A stretch of DNA of 60,493 bases, taken from the NCBI GenBank assembly GCA_017467885.1, contig JAFUKC010000005.1, positions 1-60,493 on the forward strand, given 5' to 3'. The DNA is from Bacteroidaceae bacterium. Its GTDB lineage: Bacteria > Bacteroidota > Bacteroidia > Bacteroidales > Bacteroidaceae. Position numbers and translations under genes: made by a program. This document shows, one piece after another, positions 14,670 through 23,025 of this stretch (position 1 is the stretch's first letter; the number at the start of each line of letters is the position of its first letter). The notes beneath the pieces are model-generated. The model ran no database searches. It was not told the DNA's origin and saw only the letters and a program-made list of their open reading frames with translations.

Positions 14670-15875
14670 ATGAAATCACTTCGTTCACTTTTCAGAATAG
14701 GTCTGGGGCCTTCGAGCAGCCACACAATGGGACCCAACAGAGCTGCAAAGGAGTTTGCCAAACGTTGCCCCGATGCAGACACATACCGAGTTACATTATA
14801 CGGAAGCCTTGCTGCAACCGGCGAAGGACACATGACCGACAAGGCCATACAGGAAGTATTGGAACCAATTGCACCACTCGAACTTATCTGGAAACCCGAA
14901 ACATTTCTGCCATTTCATCCCAACGGCATGAAATTCCAAGGGTTGAAGGATGGGAACATTATCGACGAATGGATAATATACAGTATCGGTGGTGGTGAAT
15001 TGGCTAACGAAGATACATGCAAAGACGATGCAGATATCTATCCTCTTACTACTCTGCACGACATAATGCAATGGTGCGATGAAACCGGATACAGTTATTG
15101 GGAATATGTCGAGAAATACGAAGGGCCCGAAATATGGGACTATCTGAAAGAGGTGTGGGATGTGATGCAAACTACCATCAGACGCGGCTTGGAGCACGAA
15201 GGAGTATTGCCCGGCGGCCTTGGTGTACAACGTAAGGCCTGTACATATCTGCTCAAAGCTGCATCTTATAGTCCATCGGTAAAAAGCAAAGCCAAAGTAT
15301 ACGCCTATGCACTTGCCACCTCCGAGGAGAATGCGAGCGGTACAACAGTTGTAACAGCTCCTACATGTGGCTCGTGCGGAATACTGCCGGCTGTGCTATA
15401 CCACCTGTCACAAGAACACATCAGCAGCGAACCACGAATTCTTCGAGCATTAGCCACTGCCGGCCTGTTCGGCAACATAGCCAAAGAGAATGCATCGATA
15501 TCCGGTGCCGATGTAGGATGCCAAGGCGAGGTCGGTGTAGCTTGTGCAATGGCGGCGGCAGCAGCATGCCAACTATTCGGAGGTACAATTACACAAATTG
15601 AATATGCGGCAGAAATGGGGCTGGAGCATCACCTTGGACTTACTTGCGACCCCATGTGTGGCCTTGTACAAGTGCCCTGTATCGAACGAAACGCAATTGC
15701 CGCGGCACGCGCATTAGACGCATGTACATACGCATCGTTATCAGACGGAAAGCACAAAATCGACTACGACCGTATCGTCGAGGTTATGAAAGAGACCGGG
15801 CACGATATACCCAGTTTATATAAAGAGACATCTACCGGCGGAATAGCAAAAATTGCGCATCGCAGAAAACATTAA
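14670..15875 (+). CDS. sdaA: L-serine ammonia-lyase, iron-sulfur type, single chain
   Basis: A 401-aa protein that converts L-serine to pyruvate and ammonia. The N-terminal beta-domain motif GLGPSSSHTMGP is at once recognisable, and the alpha-domain carries APTCGSCGILPA, DVGCQGEVGVACAMAAAA and CDPMCGLVQVPC, which hold the cysteine ligands of the [4Fe-4S] cluster. Both domains are fused in one chain, as in many Bacteroidetes and in E. coli SdaA. The start is fixed by an in-frame stop four codons upstream and by the family N-terminus. It is monocistronic, convergent with the PKD-like gene and closed by a very strong shared hairpin. It is the first intact core gene right of the island. Confidence 0.96.
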   Translation: MKSLRSLFRIGLGPSSSHTMGPNRAAKEFAKRCPDADTYRVTLYGSLAATGEGHMTDKAIQEVLEPIAPLELIWKPETFLPFHPNGMKFQGLKDGNIIDEWIIYSIGGGELANEDTCKDDADIYPLTTLHDIMQWCDETGYSYWEYVEKYEGPEIWDYLKEVWDVMQTTIRRGLEHEGVLPGGLGVQRKACTYLLKAASYSPSVKSKAKVYAYALATSEENASGTTVVTAPTCGSCGILPAVLYHLSQEHISSEPRILRALATAGLFGNIAKENASISGADVGCQGEVGVACAMAAAAACQLFGGTITQIEYAAEMGLEHHLGLTCDPMCGLVQVPCIERNAIAAARALDACTYASLSDGKHKIDYDRIVEVMKETGHDIPSLYKETSTGGIAKIAHRRKH

Positions 15876-15907
15876 GAATCAGTTTAAATTTATATTAGAA
15901 AAGTCTG

Positions 15908-15964
15908 AAATCATATAAACAATAAATCCGTCCATTCGGGACGGATTTATTGTTTATATGATTT
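15908..15964. terminator. Bidirectional terminator, 26-bp perfect arms
   Basis: Arms 15908-15933 and 15939-15964 pair completely around the loop attcg; the core is AATAAATCCGTCC/GGACGGATTTATT. It lies between convergent sdaA and the PKD-like gene and serves both. Confidence 0.85.
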
Positions 15965-15968
15965 ATAA

Positions 15969-17489
15969 TTACTTATACTTGTAAAGTATCTTCACCGGTT
16001 GGTAACATACGTTATCATATCTTTCCAACACAGTTCCTTTATCCGTGTCTATCACCCACACACTACCATTCAAGCCTTCTTGCTCCGGCTCATAGAAAGC
16101 AACATAAGTCTTTTTATGGTCGGAACTAATCTCAAAACCTGTAATAACAGCACTTTCTGTACCGACTGTCTGCAAAACTTTATTGAGATCTATTCTATCC
16201 GTCATATAATGCCAACATCGTATCTTGTTTCCATCGGCAAAAAACATAGTTTTATATGTTCTGTTTGCAATAACAGGCGTTTTATCATTCAAATTAACAG
16301 GAATACCGGCAATGGAGAAACCTCCATTATCTGCCAAATATGTACTCTCGGCTGTTCCTTCCAACCAAAAACCGGTATACAAACGTAAATAATTCCAATT
16401 TATTCCACCGGCAGTTATAACAATAGTTTCATCAGTTTCTGTCTTCTGTTGCTCTTTAGTCATGTTTACGCGCACCATACAAACGAAATCCTTTTGGTCT
16501 TTAAAGTAATTCTTTTCTTGGAACTGTTCCACAGTCATTGTGTCTGTATACATATAGTTGTACTCTGTACTGCAATAGAACGGACCATATCCGTAGTACA
16601 TACGGGCCAGAGCTTTCAACCTGTTATCCCAAAGTAAAATATCATAATAATAACCGTCATTTATAACTATGGTCGATTGTGCATAGTTGCTTTGTAATTT
16701 TGTAGGACGTTGCACAACAGCCTCGCTGGGAGAGAACTCATACACATTACCGTCTTTGCATAGAACAGGATAAATTCCATCAGTCATTACTTTTGGGAGC
16801 AATAACTTAACAGGCTTAAAATCGGGATACTCGGGAACTTCTACCATGTTCTCCACGACCAAAGTCTTTTCATTAAGATAGTATATTGTGGGAACATCTT
16901 CGCCTGTGTCACCGCCCATACATGATATAACAAGAAATTCATTGCCATGAATTATATCCGTAGGGTTCGATGCAAAGTTAATATCAGGATTATTCACCTC
17001 AAAACAATCACCTTTGGTAAATACAGCCTCTTCGCCGGGATTCATCGGAGTCTGCATAAACGACAACATTGAACGCCCTTCGGCATCCCTGCTCAATACA
17101 GTTATTCCTTCCTCGTATTCCGAATTCACATTAATTATAAACGGATAGAAAGATTTTCCATCGGAGTTTTCAACAATAAGGCGACATTTAAAGGTTCCCA
17201 AATCTTTACCTACGAATTCATATTCAGTATCATGCGAGCAAACCTTTAAGTCGACCTCCCAAGTGTAGGTTAGTAATTTTTCTTCATTGGTCTGCGATAC
17301 AATGGGAACAAATTTCAGCACTTCATTCTTTCCGATATTACAAACACTGTCGATGCAATCATCCCCCACCATTATTTTTTCAATTGTAATTTCCGACAAG
17401 GGACGTGTTGCCTCGGTTGTTTCATCCTCGAAACATGCCACACACAAAAGAATTGTCAATAAAAATAATGAATATTTATATAGTTTCAT
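15969..17489 (-). CDS. PKD-like family surface lipoprotein
   Basis: A 506-aa lipoprotein (signal ...LLTILLCVAC, Cys about 19, followed by an acidic FEDE typical of surface-exposed Bacteroides lipoproteins). An Ig/PKD-like domain (YTWEVDL ... FKCRLIVENSDG, about residues 55-115) comes first. It is followed by a long repetitive beta-rich region of the PKD_2/‘PKD-like family’ type seen in loci with SusCD and DUF4843, probably a beta-propeller (residues about 150-500). It is the last gene of the SusC operon, 17 nt after the DUF4843 gene. It probably binds the ligand that the SusCD pair imports; the ligand cannot be read from sequence. Confidence 0.82.
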   Translation of the reverse strand: MKLYKYSLFLLTILLCVACFEDETTEATRPLSEITIEKIMVGDDCIDSVCNIGKNEVLKFVPIVSQTNEEKLLTYTWEVDLKVCSHDTEYEFVGKDLGTFKCRLIVENSDGKSFYPFIINVNSEYEEGITVLSRDAEGRSMLSFMQTPMNPGEEAVFTKGDCFEVNNPDINFASNPTDIIHGNEFLVISCMGGDTGEDVPTIYYLNEKTLVVENMVEVPEYPDFKPVKLLLPKVMTDGIYPVLCKDGNVYEFSPSEAVVQRPTKLQSNYAQSTIVINDGYYYDILLWDNRLKALARMYYGYGPFYCSTEYNYMYTDTMTVEQFQEKNYFKDQKDFVCMVRVNMTKEQQKTETDETIVITAGGINWNYLRLYTGFWLEGTAESTYLADNGGFSIAGIPVNLNDKTPVIANRTYKTMFFADGNKIRCWHYMTDRIDLNKVLQTVGTESAVITGFEISSDHKKTYVAFYEPEQEGLNGSVWVIDTDKGTVLERYDNVCYQPVKILYKYK

Positions 17490-17506
17490 ACTATTGTCTT
17501 CTATAA

Positions 17507-18334
17507 TTAAATTGCATCTTTTTGAGAATATGGATCGGGAAAATCAAATGGAAAATCATCATACATTTCATTTATCATTTCATAATTCCCCCGATCGTTA
17601 AAAAACTCATACATCGGTTGATATATATACTTCCTGAATATTGTACGATACTGCCAAGGGTCACCGTCATTTATATGTTCAAGATTTTCACCATACAACA
17701 CAACCATCTTCTTATATGTTTCAGGATGCACCTCTTCTATTGCATGGAAAAATTCAACCATCTTCACAAACTTATACGGATGCCATATACCAAGATCCCT
17801 CTCGTTCCACTTTTTTTCTCCAAGTTTGGTATACCATGCCGGTTGCTCAATAGCATTGTCGAAACGCAAAATACGTACATGACGCGCCGAATCAAGTGTA
17901 GGAGTGAAATATTCATTTGTGACAAGTTCAATGCACAGTTTGTATTTTGTATAACCATTCTTGTAATCCCCCTCAAGGTTGTCACGCAATATCTCCACTT
18001 CAATAAAACCATCTATCGAATCGGGTAGAATCTCGGCACTCTTAATATTGTAGTGGATTCCCGCAACTGCAGTCGTGGAATCGGTATTTACGCAATAAGG
18101 AATGGGACGTACCTTGTCATTTATAGTTCCCATAATTTTTACAGGAATCTTAAAATCGTAACTTCTTATCTCGATAGGAGTAACACTGAACGAATAATCC
18201 AACGTATCTTTTGTGAAATAGACCCCCGATTGCGATACATCAAATGTCATATAATCAGTCTCTTCACAACTTGTACACAACAGCATTGCCGATATCGACA
18301 ACATAACTGTTCTTTTTACATCTTGTATCCTCAT
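17507..18334 (-). CDS. DUF4843 lipoprotein of a SusCD locus
   Basis: A 275-aa lipoprotein (MLCTSC lipobox; Cys about 23, then EE). The pattern SGVYFTKDTLDYSFSVTPIEIRSYDFKIPVKIMG is interrupted in the family's way, followed by AGIHYNI and VEILRD, which is the DUF4843 signature (a Calx-beta-like fold). DUF4843 proteins almost always sit directly after SusD and before a PKD-like lipoprotein, exactly as here. Gaps are 13 nt to susD and 17 nt to the PKD-like gene. It is outer-membrane anchored and is probably an auxiliary ligand-binding subunit. Confidence 0.85.
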   Translation of the reverse strand: MRIQDVKRTVMLSISAMLLCTSCEETDYMTFDVSQSGVYFTKDTLDYSFSVTPIEIRSYDFKIPVKIMGTINDKVRPIPYCVNTDSTTAVAGIHYNIKSAEILPDSIDGFIEVEILRDNLEGDYKNGYTKYKLCIELVTNEYFTPTLDSARHVRILRFDNAIEQPAWYTKLGEKKWNERDLGIWHPYKFVKMVEFFHAIEEVHPETYKKMVVLYGENLEHINDGDPWQYRTIFRKYIYQPMYEFFNDRGNYEMINEMYDDFPFDFPDPYSQKDAI

Positions 18335-18347
18335 ATAATCTGTATTA

Positions 18348-19778
18348 TCAATAACGATTCTCTAATTCAACATCCGGTATTGGCACCACATATATTCCCG
18401 CGCCGGGCTGATATGTGGTTTTGCCATCATAAGAGAGAATAGGGAGGTTTTGACGTTTCATATTGAAGAATGTCTGTCCTTCGCCTATATACTCCTTATA
18501 ACGTTCGTCGTTTATCTGTTCTATTGTCAATTTGTCGTTTTCATCCTCCATTACAAGCGGTTCCAATCCTCGATGCTCGCGAACAGCATTATAGTAACCG
18601 AGTGCAGCCGCATGATCGGTGTCGAGCAACGCTTCTGCTGCAATATAATACATTTCGGGCAGACGAATAAGGTTTACTCCCAAAATAAGTTCCGACGGAC
18701 GATTCGAGGAATTATTCTGTAATTCATAACGCTCGACAATCTTGCCCAAACGCACCGTTGCCATATCCCCCGAACCTACAACTGTAAAATAAGCAGCCAC
18801 ACGTTCGTCGGAGCCCACAGCATCGCGATCATAAAGTTCCATATAATCGTCACGCAGAAAAAGAGAATAGAACGAAGTTGTAAGATAAATCTTCTGATAC
18901 ACATTTGTATAGAATCCCTGATCATAGATTCCGAAAAGACACTCCTTCTTAGACAATACACCTGCTACATCATTCTCAACCTCGGTCTTATCCTTAAGTG
19001 TGTATTTTCCACCGCTTATCACTTTATCGGCATATTTAAATGCCATCTCTTTATTACCCATGGTAAGATAAACACGAGCCAATGCAGCCCATACAGCATA
19101 GATATTGAAGTGGATCTTTCTATCGCTCATAAAGTCGGAACTATTCTCGTACTTCTCTTCGTCACGCAGCAACGAATCGGCAAGAAGCAAGTCGGCAATA
19201 ATATGCTCATAGTTCTTCTCCAGCGACTCAAATTCGGGAGTATTCAACGAGAACTCCGTTGCATAGGGAATTCCGTCGGCCGAACTGTTAACAGTATATT
19301 GCTCGGCAAAAAGGCGTACCAAATCAAAATGCATAAAAGCACGTAAACCCAAAGCCTCTCCGCGATAGATACTATACGGAAACTCCGTTGCACCCTCAAC
19401 AAGAGGGCTGTTAAGCACACTGTTTACATTTGATATATTTTTATACATTGAGACCCATATACTTTCGAACTGAGATTTTACTCTTGTATCGGAATAATCA
19501 TAGCGTCCAAGCGCTTCTTCATATTTAGCACCATAACAAGAGAGTGTCTGCGACATCACCTCAAGCGAAGAGTAATGCAATTCCATACCATAAAGTTCGG
19601 GCAGACGCATCTGCGAATATACACCATACATTGCATCTTCGATACCCTCGGCTGTAGACAACAACTCGTCACGCTGTACCTGCCCGTCCGGAGTAATATC
19701 CAAGAAGTCATCACATGATACAGTGGTAAAAGCAACGGTGAAGAAACATAATAATATGTATAATATATCTGTTTTCAT
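18348..19778 (-). CDS. SusD/RagB family nutrient-binding outer-membrane lipoprotein
   Basis: A 476-aa lipoprotein (FTTVSC, Cys about 22, followed by DDFLDITPDGQ, the SusD N-terminal motif). Helical TPR-like elements with RGEALGLRAFMHFDLVRLFAEQY and RLPEMYYIAAEALL are visible, and the C-terminus has the family's RYKEYIGEGQTFFNMKRQN block. It forms the lid of the SusC channel in the outer membrane. It starts 29 nt after susC and the complex is co-transcribed. The ligand class is unknown: no glycoside hydrolase, sulfatase or protease is in this operon. Confidence 0.93.
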   Translation of the reverse strand: MKTDILYILLCFFTVAFTTVSCDDFLDITPDGQVQRDELLSTAEGIEDAMYGVYSQMRLPELYGMELHYSSLEVMSQTLSCYGAKYEEALGRYDYSDTRVKSQFESIWVSMYKNISNVNSVLNSPLVEGATEFPYSIYRGEALGLRAFMHFDLVRLFAEQYTVNSSADGIPYATEFSLNTPEFESLEKNYEHIIADLLLADSLLRDEEKYENSSDFMSDRKIHFNIYAVWAALARVYLTMGNKEMAFKYADKVISGGKYTLKDKTEVENDVAGVLSKKECLFGIYDQGFYTNVYQKIYLTTSFYSLFLRDDYMELYDRDAVGSDERVAAYFTVVGSGDMATVRLGKIVERYELQNNSSNRPSELILGVNLIRLPEMYYIAAEALLDTDHAAALGYYNAVREHRGLEPLVMEDENDKLTIEQINDERYKEYIGEGQTFFNMKRQNLPILSYDGKTTYQPGAGIYVVPIPDVELENRY

Positions 19779-19807
19779 TATCTTTCTTTTTTTCTGTTTA
19801 TACTTCG

Positions 19808-22800
19808 TTAGAATGTCAGATTCAGATAGAACTCAAACCCTTGGCTGTAGAGATAATTCGTTCCACGCTCAATTTTCACCGTCGAAAAGCGCAGAATATC
19901 GGTAAAGTTTATACCGGCCCTCATATTGCGCAATTTCAGTTTTTTACATAGCCCCTGCTCGAACTCGTAACTCAAATTGAGCGAGCCCAAGGTGAGTGTG
20001 TTCTCTTCCTCGGCAAAACGGTCTGTCTGCTCGGGACGCGAACTATCTGCAATATTCTTATAGTAGGCAACATCACCGGGCTGCTTCCAACGGCTTTCAA
20101 ACACACGCTTATCGGCATTATAGCGTGGGTCGGAACCTTCAACCTTTGTGACACGCGTAGTATTGTACAGCCAAGCACCCAAACGGAAATTGAACATTGC
20201 ATAAAGACTGAATCCCTTCCAATAAACATTTGTACTGAAAGTTCCTGTATATTCCGGTTCAGTATCACCTATCAGAACTTTGTCGGCTACATCATATTCA
20301 AAAGTCTTCTCGCCGTTACGTTTAATATATATCTCTTTACCTGTTGCGGGGTCGATACCACCCGAACGCACAAGCTTTAATGATGTAACACTCTCACCCT
20401 CGGCATATTGCGGCAACGGTGTAAGTGACGAGTAAGCATTCTCGGCATTCTCTTCGTTAAGTTCCTCAAGAGCTTTGTTTATCTTTGTTATCTTGTTACG
20501 GTTCATATATCCGGTTGTAGCCACCCGCCAATAAAAATCGCTTCTGCGGAAGATATAACCATCCACCTGGAACTCGATACCTTTATTTTGCATCTCGCCA
20601 AGGTTCGAGGTGGCAGTTGTCACACCCGTAGATGGAGCCATGCCCTTATCGAGCAACAGATCGGTTGTATTGCGGATGTATGCATCTACCACGATATTCA
20701 AGCGACGGTCGAACATACTGAAATCGAGACCTACATTGTAGTTCATGGTGCGTTCCCAGCACAAATCGACGTTACCGATTGTCAACGGAACTGCACCTAT
20801 ACCATAACGGTAATTATAGTCATTTGAATAAGAGTACATAGTCATTGCCTGAAACGGGCTGAAGCTTACCTTTCCGGTATAACCCATGCTGGCACGCAAC
20901 TTAAAGAGGTCGAAATGTTTCTTTATACCTTTCATAAAAGACTCATTAAGAACATTCCATCCGATACCACCCGACCAGAAATGCCCATAACGGTTGTTTG
21001 CACCAAATTGCGAAGAGCCTGTCATACGCCATGTGCCATCCACAAAATAACGGTTGCGATAAGAGAAGTTTCCTGTAACAAACATACCGACATCTGCTGT
21101 TTCGGCGAGCGAACCATACGGTTTATCATCATTCGGATAACCGGCCGCATTACCTATAAACGACAAATGGTCGTTATAGAATCCGATAACGCGTGTAGAT
21201 TCGCTACGACTGTCGGCATGATTAATCTCCCAACCGGCCGAAAGGCTTATCAGTGATTCATCTTTGAAGAACTTGTTGAATGTTCCTACAAGATTGGCAT
21301 TGTAGCTTGTTCCGCGCGTATCGGTATTGGTAAACTGCCCTTTCTTGGTCGGATCTGTTTCATATTTATAATAGAGATGCGATTTTGGAGATATAAAATT
21401 CTCGCTGTAACCAATATCACTCGATATATTGAAATGTCCTGTCAGAAGGAACATCTTGTTTATATCCCAGCGAAAATCGGTAGTATTAGTCAACGAGCGC
21501 GTACCGCTACGCGAAAAACTGCCGATGGTTGCTTCGTAAAGTGGATTGGTGTTATCCCATGAAAGATTCAGATTTACAGTTCCATCATCATTGTACATTT
21601 TGTCGTAAGGGTTCATTTGCACATACTGCGAGAATGATCCGTAAGGTGTATCCTGCACTTTAACCTCGCTATACGTGGTACGGTTCGAAACCTGTAGTGC
21701 ATTACTGATAAAATAATCCAACTTAAAGCCTAAATTGTACCGCCTACGATAGTCGTCTTTCATGACACCTTTGGTATCACCAAAACGACCTGTCAATTCA
21801 TAACGCAAATTGGATGCACCACCATAGACACGCAAAGAATGGTCGTGCGAGAAGGCGGTACGCGCCGGTTGCGACAACCAATCGCTGTTCTGACCGGCTG
21901 CAATTGCTTTATATCTGTTGTTATAAAGTTCGTCGTATTCATATTGAAGCGGCAAACCGGTAGCGCTGTTTATAGCACCATTTGCATTATACAAACCGGC
22001 AAGACGTTCATATTCAAGTTTCTCTGCAGCATTCAGCACATCATAGTCACTCAGAACAGGGAACTGCAGATTTCCCGTGAAATTATATTGTACACGCACC
22101 TTTCCTTCGTGTATAGGTTTACGTGTAATAACAATAACACCGTTGGCCGCTTTAGAACCGTAAAGTGCGGTGGCCGATGCATCTTTCAGCACCGTAACCT
22201 TCTCTATCTCGTTTATATCGAGGTCGTATAGGTCTTGCATGGAAATCTCGGTACCATCGAGTATTATTGTAGGCTGGTTGACAGCCTGGCCTTCGTTAGA
22301 AAAAGAGCTCATTCCACGAAGCACAAGTTCGGGCAGATGATTAGGATTGGAACCCTGTGAATTGTTCTGTACCATGGACATACCCGGAGTAAGTGCGGCT
22401 ATCGCTCCTATAAGATTAGTACCCGAGACCTGCTTTAATTCAACACCGGTAATTTCGGTAGACGAGCCGGTAAATGTTTGCTTATTTTTCGTCACGAAAC
22501 CTGTTATGACAACATCATTCAATATATTATCATCTTCACTCATTTCAATACGCATACCCGAGAGTTTGCGCGATGCCGACGAAAAACGCTGCGTCTTATA
22601 TCCGATAAATGACACCTCAACATCAAAATCCGCAACCGGTGCAATAATACGGAATCGGCCATTCATGTCGGTTACAGTACCCGTCAATAGTTTACTATCC
22701 TGCCATATTGCTACAGAAGCACTTATTAATGGCTCGCCACTCTTTTTATCCACGACAACACCATCAAGCACCACCGATTTCTTATCATCCGCGACAAAGG

Positions 22801-22912
22801 GAACGTTCACCTCGGCAAATGATGGAGCAACATTAAACAACAGAGTGCAAACCAACAACATAGATGCTACAAAGTTAGCAGCAATGTTCTGTTTTCCTGT
22901 GCGCTTGTCCAT
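19808..22912 (-). CDS. SusC/RagA family TonB-linked outer-membrane transporter
   Basis: A 1034-aa transporter. A Sec signal peptide ends near ...VAPSFA. It is followed by a carboxypeptidase-regulatory-like domain (LDGVVVDKKSGEPLISASV, about residues 48-125), the TonB-box/plug (NDVVITGFVTKNKQTFTGSS; PELVLRGMSSF; VTVLKDASATALYGSKAANGVIVIT split over the plug) and the long barrel, ending in an aromatic residue (LNLTF). No N-terminal STN/anti-sigma signalling domain is present, so it is not wired to a FecR/ECF pair. It is the first gene of the four-gene operon. It lies 113 nt after the preceding gene and behind a strong hairpin, so transcription probably starts in 22913-22975, though no consensus box is visible. 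Confidence 0.95.
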   Translation of the reverse strand: MDKRTGKQNIAANFVASMLLVCTLLFNVAPSFAEVNVPFVADDKKSVVLDGVVVDKKSGEPLISASVAIWQDSKLLTGTVTDMNGRFRIIAPVADFDVEVSFIGYKTQRFSSASRKLSGMRIEMSEDDNILNDVVITGFVTKNKQTFTGSSTEITGVELKQVSGTNLIGAIAALTPGMSMVQNNSQGSNPNHLPELVLRGMSSFSNEGQAVNQPTIILDGTEISMQDLYDLDINEIEKVTVLKDASATALYGSKAANGVIVITRKPIHEGKVRVQYNFTGNLQFPVLSDYDVLNAAEKLEYERLAGLYNANGAINSATGLPLQYEYDELYNNRYKAIAAGQNSDWLSQPARTAFSHDHSLRVYGGASNLRYELTGRFGDTKGVMKDDYRRRYNLGFKLDYFISNALQVSNRTTYSEVKVQDTPYGSFSQYVQMNPYDKMYNDDGTVNLNLSWDNTNPLYEATIGSFSRSGTRSLTNTTDFRWDINKMFLLTGHFNISSDIGYSENFISPKSHLYYKYETDPTKKGQFTNTDTRGTSYNANLVGTFNKFFKDESLISLSAGWEINHADSRSESTRVIGFYNDHLSFIGNAAGYPNDDKPYGSLAETADVGMFVTGNFSYRNRYFVDGTWRMTGSSQFGANNRYGHFWSGGIGWNVLNESFMKGIKKHFDLFKLRASMGYTGKVSFSPFQAMTMYSYSNDYNYRYGIGAVPLTIGNVDLCWERTMNYNVGLDFSMFDRRLNIVVDAYIRNTTDLLLDKGMAPSTGVTTATSNLGEMQNKGIEFQVDGYIFRRSDFYWRVATTGYMNRNKITKINKALEELNEENAENAYSSLTPLPQYAEGESVTSLKLVRSGGIDPATGKEIYIKRNGEKTFEYDVADKVLIGDTEPEYTGTFSTNVYWKGFSLYAMFNFRLGAWLYNTTRVTKVEGSDPRYNADKRVFESRWKQPGDVAYYKNIADSSRPEQTDRFAEEENTLTLGSLNLSYEFEQGLCKKLKLRNMRAGINFTDILRFSTVKIERGTNYLYSQGFEFYLNLTF

Positions 22913-22974
22913 TGATATAATTTATTTGTTTTCTGTAATTAAAAAAGAACCTTTATTAAGGCTTTAATAGAGAA

Positions 22975-23007
22975 GAAAGTGCCTCCATCAAAAGTGGAGG
23001 CACTTTC
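22975..23007. terminator. Strong hairpin after the secreted repeat-protein gene
   Basis: 13-bp perfect arms GAAAGTGCCTCCA/TGGAGGCACTTTC with a 7-nt loop, 19 nt after the stop of the 663-aa gene and before susC. The T tract is only moderate on the minus strand (TTCTCTATT). Confidence 0.75.
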
Positions 23008-23025
23008 AATTTTATTCTATGTCTA

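Noticed and set aside
14587..14673. 28-codon frame overlapping the sdaA start by ATGA
   Set aside because: Too short, AT-rich composition, no start signal; could be a leader peptide but nothing supports it.
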